This document shows positions 47,505-59,027 of a DNA stretch of 64,000 nt, piece by piece; the stretch's first letter is position 1; each line of letters starts with the position of its first letter. The notes under the pieces are model-generated. The model did not search any database. It was not told the DNA's origin and saw only the letters and a list, made by a program, of their open reading frames with translations. The stretch comes from Manihot esculenta (lineage: Eukaryota; Streptophyta; Magnoliopsida; Malpighiales; Euphorbiaceae). The stretch covers positions 8,129,001-8,193,000 of the forward strand of contig NC_035170.2 of assembly GCF_001659605.2 (NCBI RefSeq), given 5' to 3'. A program made the translations under genes and the position numbers.

Positions 47505-48905
47505 ACATGATTAAAGCAAATGAGTAATGCAGCTAAAAAAAGAAGCCACATAGGCTAGTTGCAGCACACTTGTGGCTACATAGCATGTTGGATCCGAATT
47601 GCGCTTAAGTTCATTTTGTTATTTTAGTATTTTAGTATTTTATTAGACTTATTTTAAAATGATTTTTGCCATTTTCAGAAGCAAATTCGTGCAGCCTTTT
47701 TAGGAATAAGATTTTTCCAAGACAATCTAAGAAAATAATCTTTAATATAATCTATGTTTGATTATTTGACTAAATATTCTTCTTACATTAGAATTAAGCT
47801 TTTCTACACTAGAATTAGGATTTAGAGGCTATAAAAAATGTCACATTCCAAAACCCAGGGATAAAAACAAAGGAAGTATTATACTTAAATTGTACTATTC
47901 TAGAGTTAGGGTGATTAGCCTCAGTGGAGGTGTTAGCTTAACCCCAATCTAATTAAGGGAGGTGCTAGCTTATAGTTGCTTGACACACAATTCACCTATA
48001 GGTTAGAGGTCAAACTTGCATTTCATATAGAGTTATACATGCAAAAATAGAGATAAAATAAGAATGACTAGTGATAATATTTTAATATCTTTAAGATAAA
48101 ATAAGAATGACTAGTGATAATATTTTAATATCTTTAACCTCTAATAACTGAATTATAAAAATTCCAAATAAGAAAACTGACATATCTTAAAATAAAGCAG
48201 ATAGTGTGATAAGTAAGTCAGAATCAAGTCACTTACGGGAGGTGCTTAAGGATTTCTCGACGTACTAGTTTGAGGTACTTGTTAAATCCAACATGCTTAC
48301 CTAAATGAAATGGACTTCTAAATATTAAATGTGTAACTTTAGTAGGTTAATTTATGAATATTAAAATTCTAAAAACTAAATTAAAACATGGTAAAAAGTT
48401 TAGTAGGTTAAAATGTGAATATGAAAAGTTTAAAAGCAAATTTCAATTTTGGTCCTCTATTTTTCAATCTATTCACCTAAACCCTCCATGTGTCACCTAG
48501 CTATGCATAAAAGAAATGATAAAGCGTAAAACAAAAGGTAGTCTTCATCTTTCTTCATGATTCAAGCAAATGAGTAATGGAAATGAAAAAAAGAAGGCAC
48601 ATGGGTTGGTTGCAATATACTTATGGCCATATAGTATATTGAGTTCGAATTACACTTAGATCTATTTTGTTATTTTAGTATTTTAGTATTTTATTAGACT
48701 TATTTTGAATTATTTTTGTTCACTTTTAAAAGCAAATTCGTGCAGTCCATTTAGAAAGAAAATTTCTCCAAGACAATCTAGGAAAAGAATTTTTAATGTA
48801 ATATAAATTTGACTATTTGACTACATATTCTTCCTACATTGAAATTAAATATTTCTATACTAGAATTAGGGTTTGGAGGCTATAGAAACACTCTTAAGAT
48901 GATAG
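47505..48905. repeat. Pair of diverged 340-bp direct repeats (LTR-like remnants)
   Basis: Copies at about 47505-47850 and 48560-48905 share AGCAAATGAGTAATG, a TTATTTTAGTATTTTAGTATT run, GCAAATTCGTGCAG and ACTAGAATTAGG. They lie about 1,055 bases apart and have clearly diverged. The first follows a pol tail, so they may be LTR pieces of that element. The 700 bases between hold no gene. Confidence 0.55.
48051..48136. repeat. Two-copy tandem repeat, 43-bp unit
   Basis: AGATAAAATAAGAATGACTA at 48051 and 48094, with identical continuation. Confidence 0.85.
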
Positions 48906-49682
48906 CCACAAATTTAAGATAATTGTGAATAATATTATTTTTCTTGGTTAATAAAATTCTAGTAAGAACTTTATTTAACTTTGTGTTGCATCAAGAATTA
49001 GCATCTTATCAAGGTTAGTAATTTTATGGCAATTCTATTCTTTTTTTTTATTCGATTATATTTAAGGGTGTAGTAGAATTTTTAGGAATTAATCTTGGCG
49101 CTGTGACTTGATATTATTTTGTTTTTCATTCTTCAACACTATCTACAACTCTACAAGTAGTTTAATGGCTAGTATGATTTCTAGTACAATTGGGTGCATG
49201 CAATTGAGCTATTAAACTAGTGGTGGCCTATTGGTGATGGGCAGCTACAACAATTGATATTAAAGATCCCAGATACTATGGAAAAATAACATATTGATGA
49301 TAAAAATAATTTTAAAAGAGAAATAGTTATAAATATAGAAGTGAACATAAAGCGAATATCTATGAATGATCTTATTGTAAAATTTTTTACAAATGATTGT
49401 TTATAATAGACATGCAAAGTTATTGGATTTGTATAGATATTCATATAAATTATATTATTAAAGATAATATTATTTATGCATAAATTATTTTATGAATTCA
49501 TAAGTATTTTTGTATATATATTTTAGAACATATTTTAAGATTTAAGAAGTATGTTGAACAGATAAAAGATTGACATTTTTACATAAGCAATCTCCTTCGT
49601 TATCTAAGTGACTAATGAAGATAAGACAATCATAGACTCATTGTTCTCAATAGTAATAATATAGTGAGCTCAAAGTTTACAA
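48906..49682. other. AT-rich non-coding stretch
   Basis: No gene or recognised element in either strand. Confidence 0.3.
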
Positions 49683-49691
49683 TATTAATTA

Positions 49692-50605
49692 GGGCTATTT
49701 GTATGAAAAATCCAAAACTTTATGTTATTTTGTAATTTAATCCAAAACTTTAAAAATTGGTAAAATTTTTCAAAATTACAAACTTTGTTGCAATTATATC
49801 CAAACTTAAAATTTGAATTGGGAAAAGAGTGTCTTGCTGATATGGCAAGATGATGTGAATTATTTTATAATATTCATATATCATGTCGATAAATGTTATT
49901 GAGAAAAAAATTCAAAACTTTTAACTATTTTGTAATTTAATCTAAAACTTTAAAAATTAATGTAATTCAACTCAAAATCTTTAAATTTATTTGTCTTCAT
50001 CCCCATCTGGGCTGATGTAAAAAATCATAACTTTAACTTCTTTCTATTGCCGCTAGTTCCAATAAAAATTACAATAAGTCTTATATTTATTGGTTTCTTA
50101 TTTATTAAATACCTTGTTAGGTGTCCATAATAATAAAATTCACTGTATTTATAAGAAAAAACCATATTAATATAATAAAAAATAGAATTATAGTCTTACT
50201 GTTAACAGTTGTGCTATTAGTCTTCTGTTACAGCTTAATAGTATAAGCTAGTGCTTAGAGACACAAGCAGTGAAGTATAATAATAGAATCCTATAGATTC
50301 AGTAGCGAAAGAGGATAAATTTATGGATTTTGAGTTGAATTATATTAATTTTTAAAGTTTTGGATTAAAATGCAAAATAAGTAAAATTTTTGAATTTTTT
50401 GTATCAATAGCATTTAACCACGTGATATATAAGTATAGTAAAATAGTCCATATCTTCTTGCCATGTCAGCAAGACACGCTCTCCCTAATTCAAATTTTAA
50501 GTTTGGATATAAATGCAACAAAGTTTGTAATTTTGAACAATTTTATCAGATTTGGATTAAATTATAAAATAACGTAAAGTTTTGAATTTTTCATGTAAAT
50601 AGTCC
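49692..50605. mobile_element. MULE-type inverted-repeat element (MITE), 914 bp
   Basis: The 9-bp duplication TATTAATTA flanks it exactly (49683-49691, 50606-50614). The ends are inverted repeats: GGGCTATTTGTATGAAAAAT versus, on the minus strand, GGACTATTTACATGAAAAAT. Similarity extends about 170 bp and includes CTTGCTGAYATGGCAAGA. A second inverted pair sits inside (about 49905-50000 against 50300-50400, AAAACTTTAAAAATTAAT). No transposase. The 9-bp duplication and long arms are typical of Mutator-like elements. Confidence 0.82.
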
Positions 50606-50614
50606 TATTAATTA

Positions 50615-51372
50615 TTGCTCTCATAAATAAATTTAATCATATGTGATTAAATTAAATAATATGTCTTACATGCCAAATATGAGTTCTGTTACACATAATT
50701 TAGAGTAAATATATGAACTCAAAGTTAGATATGAATTGTCCGAACTATCATCTGTATTGTATTAAATAATATAAAGATATATACTCCATAGGAAAAGAAG
50801 TTAATATTATAGCACGTGAATAAGGGTAATACAAGTTTAATATCTACTTGATATTGTGTGAAACTTTAAAGGTTATAAGTATTTCTCATCTTAATTTAAT
50901 TTTCATTGTTTTAGATTATTAACAAAGGATTATGAATAGTTCAATCTGAAGGGATATTTTTAAAAATTAAATTAAATTAAAGTTAAGAGAATCATAAGAC
51001 GAGAAAGATCATTGTGTACTATCACATTAAATTTTTTTCATTAAATGGTCAATTATATTTATTTTTTCGATAAAAATATAATTATAAATACGAAAATATT
51101 AAAAGAGATTGTGAAAATTGAATGTAATAATCAAGATTCTATATTATCCTAATAGATATATAACAATTGACCTTCCTAAATATGCACTGATCATACAATC
51201 TATTTGTTAAATATGAAATTTATATAATTTGAAATAAGAATTAACTTACTATGTAAACGAGAGATATTGAAAATTGAAATGGGTCACCTATGGGCTCCAG
51301 AATTCACTATATGCTATATGTGTAACAACAATAATCATGAAATTTGCCGATGAATCTACACACCGCTTGCCT
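50615..51372. other. AT-rich intergenic sequence and probable 3' UTR of the phosphatase gene
   Basis: No gene. The last 100 bases or so next to the stop codon at 51373 probably belong to the 3' UTR (minus strand). Confidence 0.35.
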
Positions 51373-53426
51373 TTATTTTCTTGTTAGAGGTATGTGCTCT
51401 TCGCTTTCAATTTTCATTCTAAAGCTTGATGATCCCTTCTTGGATCCTTCCTCGGTAACATGTACATCCACCATAAATGTTGCAAGTACAGGTCGGTGGT
51501 CGGAAAACTGAGATTCCCATCGTACATAAGAAAGTTGCTGTATCCCACTGCCACGCCACAGTATCCTGTCACACCTGCACAATTTAACTCTGTTCAAAAT
51601 TTATGTGTTCATTAATTGTTTTTGACATCATGATTTGGTTTCACACATACCAAGCTGGAGTTCTTCTTTTGTTTTTTGTTTCTGTTGTCTCCCCAGCATA
51701 ATTGTCTGAGTTGTAGGAGTATTTGTAAGTAGGTGCGAAGTAGATTTTTCCCTCTTTCCAATCCCTGAAGACACGCCCAGCTTCTCTCTCAATTTTTAAC
51801 TGTCAAATCGAGTAGAAATTCTTTAAGCAATGCCTACAGCTTTACAAGCAAGAAAATCCTGCGTTGCTCCAAACGAGGGGTAGAATTCTAGCATGAAAAT
51901 TGCAGCTTACTGGTTTGAATGATTGAGTGTAAGGCGAGAGTATAATTCTACCTGATCATTGTCAAATAGAGCACGCCAGTCACAACGCTCCAGAAGCTTA
52001 CGGGTTTCAGAGTAGCCCAAAGATATTCTGTAATTCAAGTCCCCTAACCATATGACACGGCTGGGGCCATTTTGCCAGGAAGAAATCAAATTTCAATACA
52101 TGGATATCAGAGTACCAACAAATAATAAAGAAAGACAGTATTCCACTCCTCAAGGATTTTAATGATGCTCACTCATGTTCTATAATTTTCTCAGGCACCC
52201 GACTATAAGGTGATCTGCAAATCCTCTGAAATTGTGTATTTTTAAGTATCTCTATCACATCAGAATTTCTCCTGAGTTCATCTCCCTCTTTCTCTCCTGA
52301 TGCCAAGTGACTGCACACAAAACAGAAACTTGTCTGATGGAGATACATGCTTACAGATATACATCCCTGCGACCAGAAAACCAACCTTTAAAATTACTGA
52401 TAAAATGGCAGTTCTAAATTTTGAAACATGACTCGACTCCATATAGACAATTTCACCTTGTTTCCAAGGCAGCCCATGATCCCACGACCAATGCAAGAGA
52501 TCCTCAAGTGGCTAACATATTGAGCAAGCTCTTTTCTTACCCAGATCGTAACAAAAATTCCAACCATTTGTTTACCCACTACAAGGCTGTACTTCATCTG
52601 GTTGACAGTAATGGGAGTGGAAATCTCTGAAGATGATAATACATAGTTTCCAAGTCCATCATCTTCTTCAATCTCTAAGGAAAATTCATCCTCGCTTGTA
52701 TTATTTGGTTGGCACCATAAACAGAAATCCTTGCTATATTTCCTTTCCAATGCATGACTGCAATTGCAAGTCTTCATCCTTCTTCCACTCTCAGTCCTTA
52801 AATTCTTACAGATTCTTTTAAGAGAAGGCTTTTGAAACAGAAGTGAACTGCCAAGTGGGGACAAGGATTTTGGTGCTCTTGAAGCCATGCTACATGATTT
52901 GTTCAGTGATTGATCAATTAAAGCTAGCCATCTTGCAGCTGGTTCATTGTCTTCTACAACAAGCACATTTCCAGCATTTAATGGCACAATTTCCTGGAAA
53001 CTGATTTAAGAAAACACCAGTTGGATAAAGAATGCATTTGATATACAGGATTTTATGCTTGGAATTTTGAAACAGATGTCCAAAAAATGGTTTCCAGGAA
53101 AATATTTCTGAATAACAAGAAAAATAAATTACTAATAGAACATATGAATTCAAAGTTTTGGCTGCAAATTGCAGAGAAAGAAGGAAGCTACACACCCTAA
53201 GACATATATATCTGATGGATTGTTGATTTGAAGAAATCCATCCAAGTTGAGCCCACTGTGAGGAGATTTTCCTCCCACATTCCAGGTTGCCACAAAAACT
53301 CTTAAGAATGAAGGGAAAAAAAAAAGAATAAATGTGAGAAACAAGTCATCACAAGATAAATTAATGAAGCAAGTTTCACATATATGATTTTTTTTTTTAC
53401 CTGAATGACTGAGTTTTACTACTCAT
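51373..53426 (-). CDS. Type I inositol polyphosphate 5-phosphatase, seven exons
   Basis: Exons: 53426-53401, 53300-53196, 53000-52457, 52366-52173, 52060-51952, 51799-51651, 51574-51373; 1,329 nt, 442 residues, all GT-AG in consistent phases. Role: removes the 5-phosphate from inositol polyphosphates or phosphoinositides. Motifs: ATWNVGG (13-19), [10 protein letters not shown] (45-54), [13 protein letters not shown] (243 on), signature [11 protein letters not shown] (292-301), signature II TPAWCDRIL (373-381), SDHRPV (400-405). It has the exo-endo-phosphatase fold and no WD40 repeats, hence type I. Insert 70-150 is Lys/Ser-rich with a Cys cluster (CNCSH, CLWC). It starts just before the catalytic fold, lacking the N-terminal extension of longer family members; stop codons upstream of the ATG support this start. 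Confidence 0.9.
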
Positions 53427-54230
53427 TTGGAGTGCTTAAGTAGCTGGAAAGAGAGTCTGAATTTCCAAACTTGAGGGTTATTGCTCCAAGGATTTCTCCC
53501 CACAAGAATTCTCATAAGAAATTTAGGTGCAATTTCAAGCCTGAAAAGAGAATTTGCTTTAAAAAGATGCAGCTGAGAGTGAAGAAACCAAAGCGTTTGT
53601 TTTATCTACTGATTTATTATTATTTTTTCTTACAATAAATGCTTGTAGTAAGACAAACTTAATAGGAATTTTTGCTTCCTTTCTTGCAAGAGATCAAACA
53701 TGAATATATTCTAAACTTTGGAGCCAATTGCCAATATGCTCTATCCTTATTCTTTCACTATTTCAACTATGACTTTGACCCTTCATATTTGGATCAATTA
53801 TTAGGTTCTTTATTACTTAGTGTATAAGAAACTGCAATAGTTTCATCAATCACTATGGCCCAAAATGGCCAGCCATGAATAGCAACTGCAATTACAAATT
53901 TTAAAAATTATTGAAAAGAGTAAAACAAGAACAAGAATCAATGAAAATTCAAGCGCACGACAATGAAAATAGAATAAAAAACTAACAGAATATTAGAAAG
54001 TAAATCAAAGCATCAACATAAGAGGCATGATGAAAACAATATGAGAGACAAAAGAAGCATAAATAAAGAAAGTATAATAAGTAACAGAAATGGAAAAGCT
54101 AAGGCTGAGCAACAAGAAGCACTACCAAGAGAATTCCATTAATGAGATTCCAGATAAAAGTCAATACATGTCATTTCCTTTTTATATAACTATCATGCAG
54201 GTAATTGTTGAATCCCACATCCGTTCTGTA
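53427..54230 (-). promoter_or_regulatory. Upstream region of the 5-phosphatase gene
   Basis: About 130 bases before the ATG have 5'-UTR-like balanced composition. Further up (53560-54230) the sequence is A-rich and non-coding. No firm promoter motif. Confidence 0.35.
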
Positions 54231-54500
54231 AAAGGGTAATATGTCCCTTATATGGGCCACAATACTCCTCCCTTGAGCTAGTTTTGGGGTGAGTTAGGCC
54301 TGACTCAAATTTAACATGGTATCAGAGCCTCCCATCCGATGTTAGGCCTCTCATAAATATGTCAGGCACCAGTAAAAATTCTGGACTTGATGATGCATTG
54401 TTCTGGAAAGGGTAACATGCCCCTTATATGGGTCACAGACACTCCTCCCCTTGAGTTAGCTCATGGGGTGAGTTAAGACTGAACTCAAATTTAACAGTAA
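54231..54500 (+). mobile_element. Copia-type LTR end and PBS fragment, duplicated
   Basis: Two related 80-90 base segments (about 54231-54314 and 54410-54497) share CCCTTATATGGG, ACTCCTCCC and GGGTGAGTTA, and both end in CTCAAATTTAACA. After the first comes TGGTATCAGAGCC (54317-54329), a tRNA-Met-type PBS. This fits the 3' end of a small Copia LTR. No gag-pol alongside. Confidence 0.55.
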
Positions 54501-55026
54501 TCGGAATGGATTACTTATTCTATTTCATGAAAAGACATGTCTTTAGGCTAGCTATAAACATTAAGGATTACATCTTTTCGACGTAATCCTTGAAGGAGAA
54601 AATGAAACTTGAGACGTGCAAAGAAAAGGACTGCTCTCAAAGAATTTATCCACAACAGTAGTGAAATTCCCCTAGGGTATAACAAGGTTTATTGAGAGCA
54701 CAACAATAAGAAATGCTACTAAATTTTTCTAACTTAGCAGAAGCTAGAAGAGAAATTTTATTCATGGACATAAAGTGAAAAAGGCAAGCAACCATTTATA
54801 GTTCAGATAAAGTGATATTAAACAGAATCTCTTTTACAATCAAAATGAGAATATGCACATTGTTAACAACTAATAAATCAAAAGATTTTGGATAACTAAC
54901 AAGTGTCAATTTTGGTACCAAACAAAGTGAACATATGGAAAAGAATTTGTTGATAAATTATGACTATAATCATGCATAAAGAATAGGCCAAAACAAGTCT
55001 TCAACAGGAAGATTTTTATAATAAAA
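54501..55026. other. Non-coding stretch
   Basis: No gene or recognised element. Confidence 0.3.
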
Positions 55027-55465
55027 GTGATGTTCTTTCTCTCGGTCTATGCATTAATTTACGTGCTTTCTACCATGAGGAAGAAGAATCGTAGGTTCCC
55101 AAGTAATCTCCATCATATAGTGGCAAGGAATCAATTGCTGAATAAAGTTCTTGAGGAAATACTAGTGAAGAATGAGGAAAATCAAGAATCTAAGGAAGTG
55201 AATAAGGATGAAATTGAGCAGCCAGAGGGGGGTTAAAAAGATGTGGAATTCAGTGTGAAAAGGGTCCTAATTGAGACGGAGTTGAAGGGTGACTTCCCTT
55301 AAAAGATAGTACTAGAGGATGAGTCAGAAGAACAATTTTGTGAAGAAGTAGTGTATGAATGGAGACCTTTGAGATGTCATAGTTGTGGTTCTTATGGGCA
55401 TGCTAAAGAATTATGTAAGGGAAGTAATCAGATTAAGCAAGTTTGGCAACAAAGTATGTAATAGA
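55027..55465 (+). pseudogene. LINE-type zinc-knuckle (DUF4283/zf-CCHC_4) fragment
   Basis: The plus strand reads, with stops, VLIETELKGDFP ... IVLEDESEEQFCEEVVYEW, then RPLRCHSCGSYGHAKELC. The Y-E-W-x-P-L followed by C-x2-C-x4-H-x4-C is the hallmark of the zinc knuckle after DUF4283 in plant LINE ORF1 proteins. The upstream N-terminal domain is not recognisable; stops lie near 55236 and 55301. The protein is thought to bind element RNA. Confidence 0.6.
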
Positions 55466-55789
55466 AGATAAGAATGTGTGTCCTAGACAACAGATAAAGG
55501 TAGGTAATGCGAGTCAGAGTGCTCAAGGTACTGATGTAGGAATATGTAGAAGGAAAGAATCAATTGCTTATGGTGCAAAGGGGTAAGGGAAAAATACAAG
55601 AGGCCAAGGAAATGGAAGAGTGTACAATTTAGGAAGTGGGGGGAAGAGTTGCTAAACCCCCTGATATGAGGAAATGATTGCTTCTTGGACTAAATTAGCA
55701 ATGATAAAGAAGGTAAGGCTTAATGATGGACTGTGGTTTATGGAAGCAATGATAAAGAAGAGAGAAGTAGGTCATTGACTAACTTAGCA

Positions 55790-56175
55790 TATATTGCAAA
55801 TGATACCGGAGGTCATTGGTTTGTGCATGGAGACTTAAGCCTTGCTAGATAGTAGTGAGAGTTGTGAGGGTGCTAGAATAGCTGAGATCTCTACACAAGA
55901 GTTCAGGGAATATGTTGTCCAAACAGCTGGTTGACTTAAGAGTTAGAGGGTTGTTTTATACTTAAACAATCAAGATGAAAATTGTAGGAGATGGAGAAGA
56001 TTGGATAAGACACTGATTGATGTGGTAAAAGAGAGGAGGAAGTTATAACGTGACTTAAATATCAATTGCGATAATACGAGAGGTCCCTGGTTTGTACAAG
56101 GAGGACTTTACTACCTTGTTGGATAGTGGTGAGAGTTATGGAGTTGTTGGAATAGATGAGATCTCTATACTGGTC
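55790..56175. repeat. Imperfect direct repeat, about 100 bp, 270 bp apart
   Basis: GGTCATTGGTTTGTGCATGG ... GATAGTAGTGAGAGTTGTG ... GAGATCTCTA (about 55810-55895) recurs as GGTCCCTGGTTTGTACAAGG ... GATAGTGGTGAGAGTTATG ... GAGATCTCTA (about 56080-56168). Non-coding. Confidence 0.6.
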
Positions 56176-56424
56176 ACATGTATAATTATCAAGTATGAAA
56201 ATTTTAGTGTATATGATAATATGCTTTATTATGTGTCAGTGGAGATGAAGGAAACTGACTGCTCATGATTAAGACGAAAGATAAAAAGCCTGAAAAGATA
56301 AGATTTAATACCTTATTTGAAAAAACCATTTAAGTTTTTTATTACAAAAGGAATAAAAAAATTAAAAAAAATAATTATGAACAGTTGCATAGCATCCATC
56401 TACTGAGTTAAGGGGTGGTGGGCA

Positions 56425-56427
<3 letters not shown>

Positions 56428-56472
<45 letters not shown>
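56428..56472. repeat. (AT)n microsatellite
   Basis: About 22 AT units without interruption. Confidence 0.95.
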
Positions 56473-56474
<2 letters not shown>

Positions 56475-57108
56475 TTTTATTTACTTGTTTTTTCTTTGTT
56501 CTTGAATTGATTTTGGATAAAACCAACAAAATTTTTATATTGAGTAGTTAAGATCATGATTTGAAGGAAATCTGATTTGAATGGGAACTTTTGGAAAAGA
56601 AATAAAATTTCTATCCGGAAATAGACAGTTTCGGTGTATTCTATGTTTGCGTGAAAATAGGCAGTTAATTAACAATGTAATGGGCAAAGCTAAGTTTATT
56701 ACAGATCGTGGGCCATGAACCACATAGGATCAAATAATCGTCATAAGAAGGGCTGGGCCAAGTCCAACCCCTTTGTAAATCCTTGGAAAAGGCTCCTGTG
56801 AGCTCGGGAATCCAACCTGATTTCACTGACATGCAAAATCATTCAAGGACTGACTGTCCAAAATAATAGGTGTCTTATTCTAAAAAGGCCAAACGAAAAT
56901 TAAATAGTTACCTCACACGAATCAAAACCTTGTATCTACGAACATGTCATCCGCGTAAAAATGGTAGTTAGGACAGAGCTTAGGATAATGGGGCACGCTC
57001 GAAAAAGGCAAAAAGAGAAGAGATAAAAGCAAAAAGATCAATCAAAGTAAGACTAAGTGTATCAAAAAACACCTTAACCCAAACTCATATTTGGATCTCA
57101 AGCATTAA
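56473..57108. other. Non-coding; probably contains the 5' LTR of the following element
   Basis: No gene. The sequence up to AATCTCAAGCA-like text before the PBS should be LTR, but without a second copy in the window its left edge cannot be placed. Confidence 0.3.
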
Positions 57109-57124
57109 TTGGTGTCGTTTGTGG
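57109..57124 (+). other. Candidate primer binding site
   Basis: TTGGTGTCGTTTGTGG followed by GAAC, close to the TTGGCGCCGTTTGTGG seen after Tat-lineage LTRs. Confidence 0.5.
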
Positions 57125-57178
57125 GAACGAAGGGATATTAACATCATCGATGTTTTGATTCAAACCACTTAGATCCAC

Positions 57179-58720
57179 ATGACGGAAAGCCACACAATAC
57201 TCACTCAAAATGACCCAACAAGCCCTCCGACCCGTAATCCTGCTAGCATGAACAATCCGAGCTTAACTCAAGACAATCCACTAACCCCATCACCTACATT
57301 ACCGAATCACTTGCCAAACTCAATAATAGCAACACCTCATACCCCATTGTCTAACCAAGAGCTTCAAAGTATGGCTTTGCAACTTCAGAACAACGCTAAC
57401 TGGTTAGGCCAAATTCTACAACAAAGAGGCCTTAATATCTTGAGTCAGTAGAGCACGCTGGCAAGGGCTTAATGATAGTAAACCTCAACCCACACTCAAC
57501 TAGCTGATCCTACAAAAGAGTAGCTGAAGGGCTAGAGAGGAGGATGAAGAGGCAAGAAGAGAAAAAGAACTAGTGGACGATCTCGGAGTAGAGTGGTGTG
57601 AGACCTCATAGTCAATGATATTAAGGAAAGCTTTTCATTTGAGCCTGAAGAAGAAGTGGGAGACGAGGAGTACGGAAGAAATCGATACCGCAAGGAGAAG
57701 AAGCCTAGAAATAATGATAGGGAGGTTGATCAGAAGCTAGAAAGACTGAAGGAGCAACTGCTTGTAGAACTCAGAGCTAGAGATAGTGCCAGTCTGATGT
57801 TGCCAACATCATCACCATTCATTAGGAGAATCCAGCTCGAGACCATACTAAAGAAATTCATGATGCCAATGTTAGCCGCATATGACAAAACCAGAAATCT
57901 GCGAGATCATGTGCTGAACTACAAGATTTTCATGGAGTTGCAAATGCGATCCAATGCTTTGTTATGCAAAGCTTTTCCCACAACCCTGATAGGATCGGCT
58001 CAAACATGGTTCAACAGCCTGGAACTTGGAAGTGTGAAAATATTTTTTGATCTGGATAACTTATTCATTGGTAGGTTGATAGCCAACATCCTACTAGAAG
58101 AAAGATGAGTTACTTAGAGACGATTAAACAAAGGCATAATGAGTCTCTAATAGAATATATGGCCAGATCTAATTTAGAAGCCTTACAGATACCCGACCTA
58201 GATGAAACAAGGGCGGTAGAAGCCATGCAGCAAGGGAAGACCTCTCTAGAATTCTTTGAATCCCTATAGAAAGCCACTGAGCCCCCTGTCACAGCTAATG
58301 AAGAGGGCTGAGAAATACATAAGGTAAGACAATGCTCTGACCACTAGAAGATTTGAATAGGAGGACAAGGAGAGAGGAAGAGGAATTGATGATAGAAGGA
58401 AAAATATCATGGAGAGAAGATTTGACAGGGGTCTAGAAGCACTGAACAAACATAGGTGGGAGAGAAAAGATCAACAGCCATATCAAGCTCGCATCCCGAT
58501 GGAGGTTACCTTCTGAATGCATCGCAAGCTGAAGTGCTTATGGCAATGCAAGACAAAGACTATGTGTAGTGGCCCAAACCCCTAAAAACTGATCCAAAAA
58601 GAAGAGATCCAGACAAGTACTGTCAGTTCCACAAAACTCATGGTCACGACACGAACGATTACTACTAGTTGATACATGAGAATGGGAGATTGATTGAAAG
58701 GGGCCATCTTTGAAACTCTA
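57179..58720 (+). pseudogene. Gag relic of the Tat-like element
   Basis: The start ATG at 57179 opens a Pro/Thr/Asn-rich N-terminus (90 codons to a stop). The Retrotrans_gag core follows in 57656-58108: FIRRIQLETILKKFMMPML, LLCKAFPTTLIGSAQTWFN. It continues after a frameshift (RHNESLIEYMARSNLEALQI). Near 58620 the zinc knuckle reads [16 protein letters not shown], with the final Cys replaced by Tyr. Several stops and frameshifts. It once formed the particle shell. Confidence 0.7.
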
Positions 58721-59027
58721 TAAAAAAAAAGGAAAAGAGAAGAGGATACATCCCAGAGGAGCTAAGGAGGTGATAAGAAAGCAAGTCAGAGTCCTAATGA
58801 ATGATGGCTCTAGTGGCATGATCAATATGATAGTGGGAGGAATTGGTAGTAGAATGAATCAGAGAGGAAAGAAGAGAGGAAGGCACAGGAAGGAGAATGA
58901 GGCGGAGGTTATGCAAGTCTCAAAGGATACCCTGATGACCATCTTTTCTACCCAAAAGATGCTCAGGGGATATAGATGCCACATGAAGATGCCTCAGTGA
59001 TTGAAGCAATTATTCATAACTTCTGAA

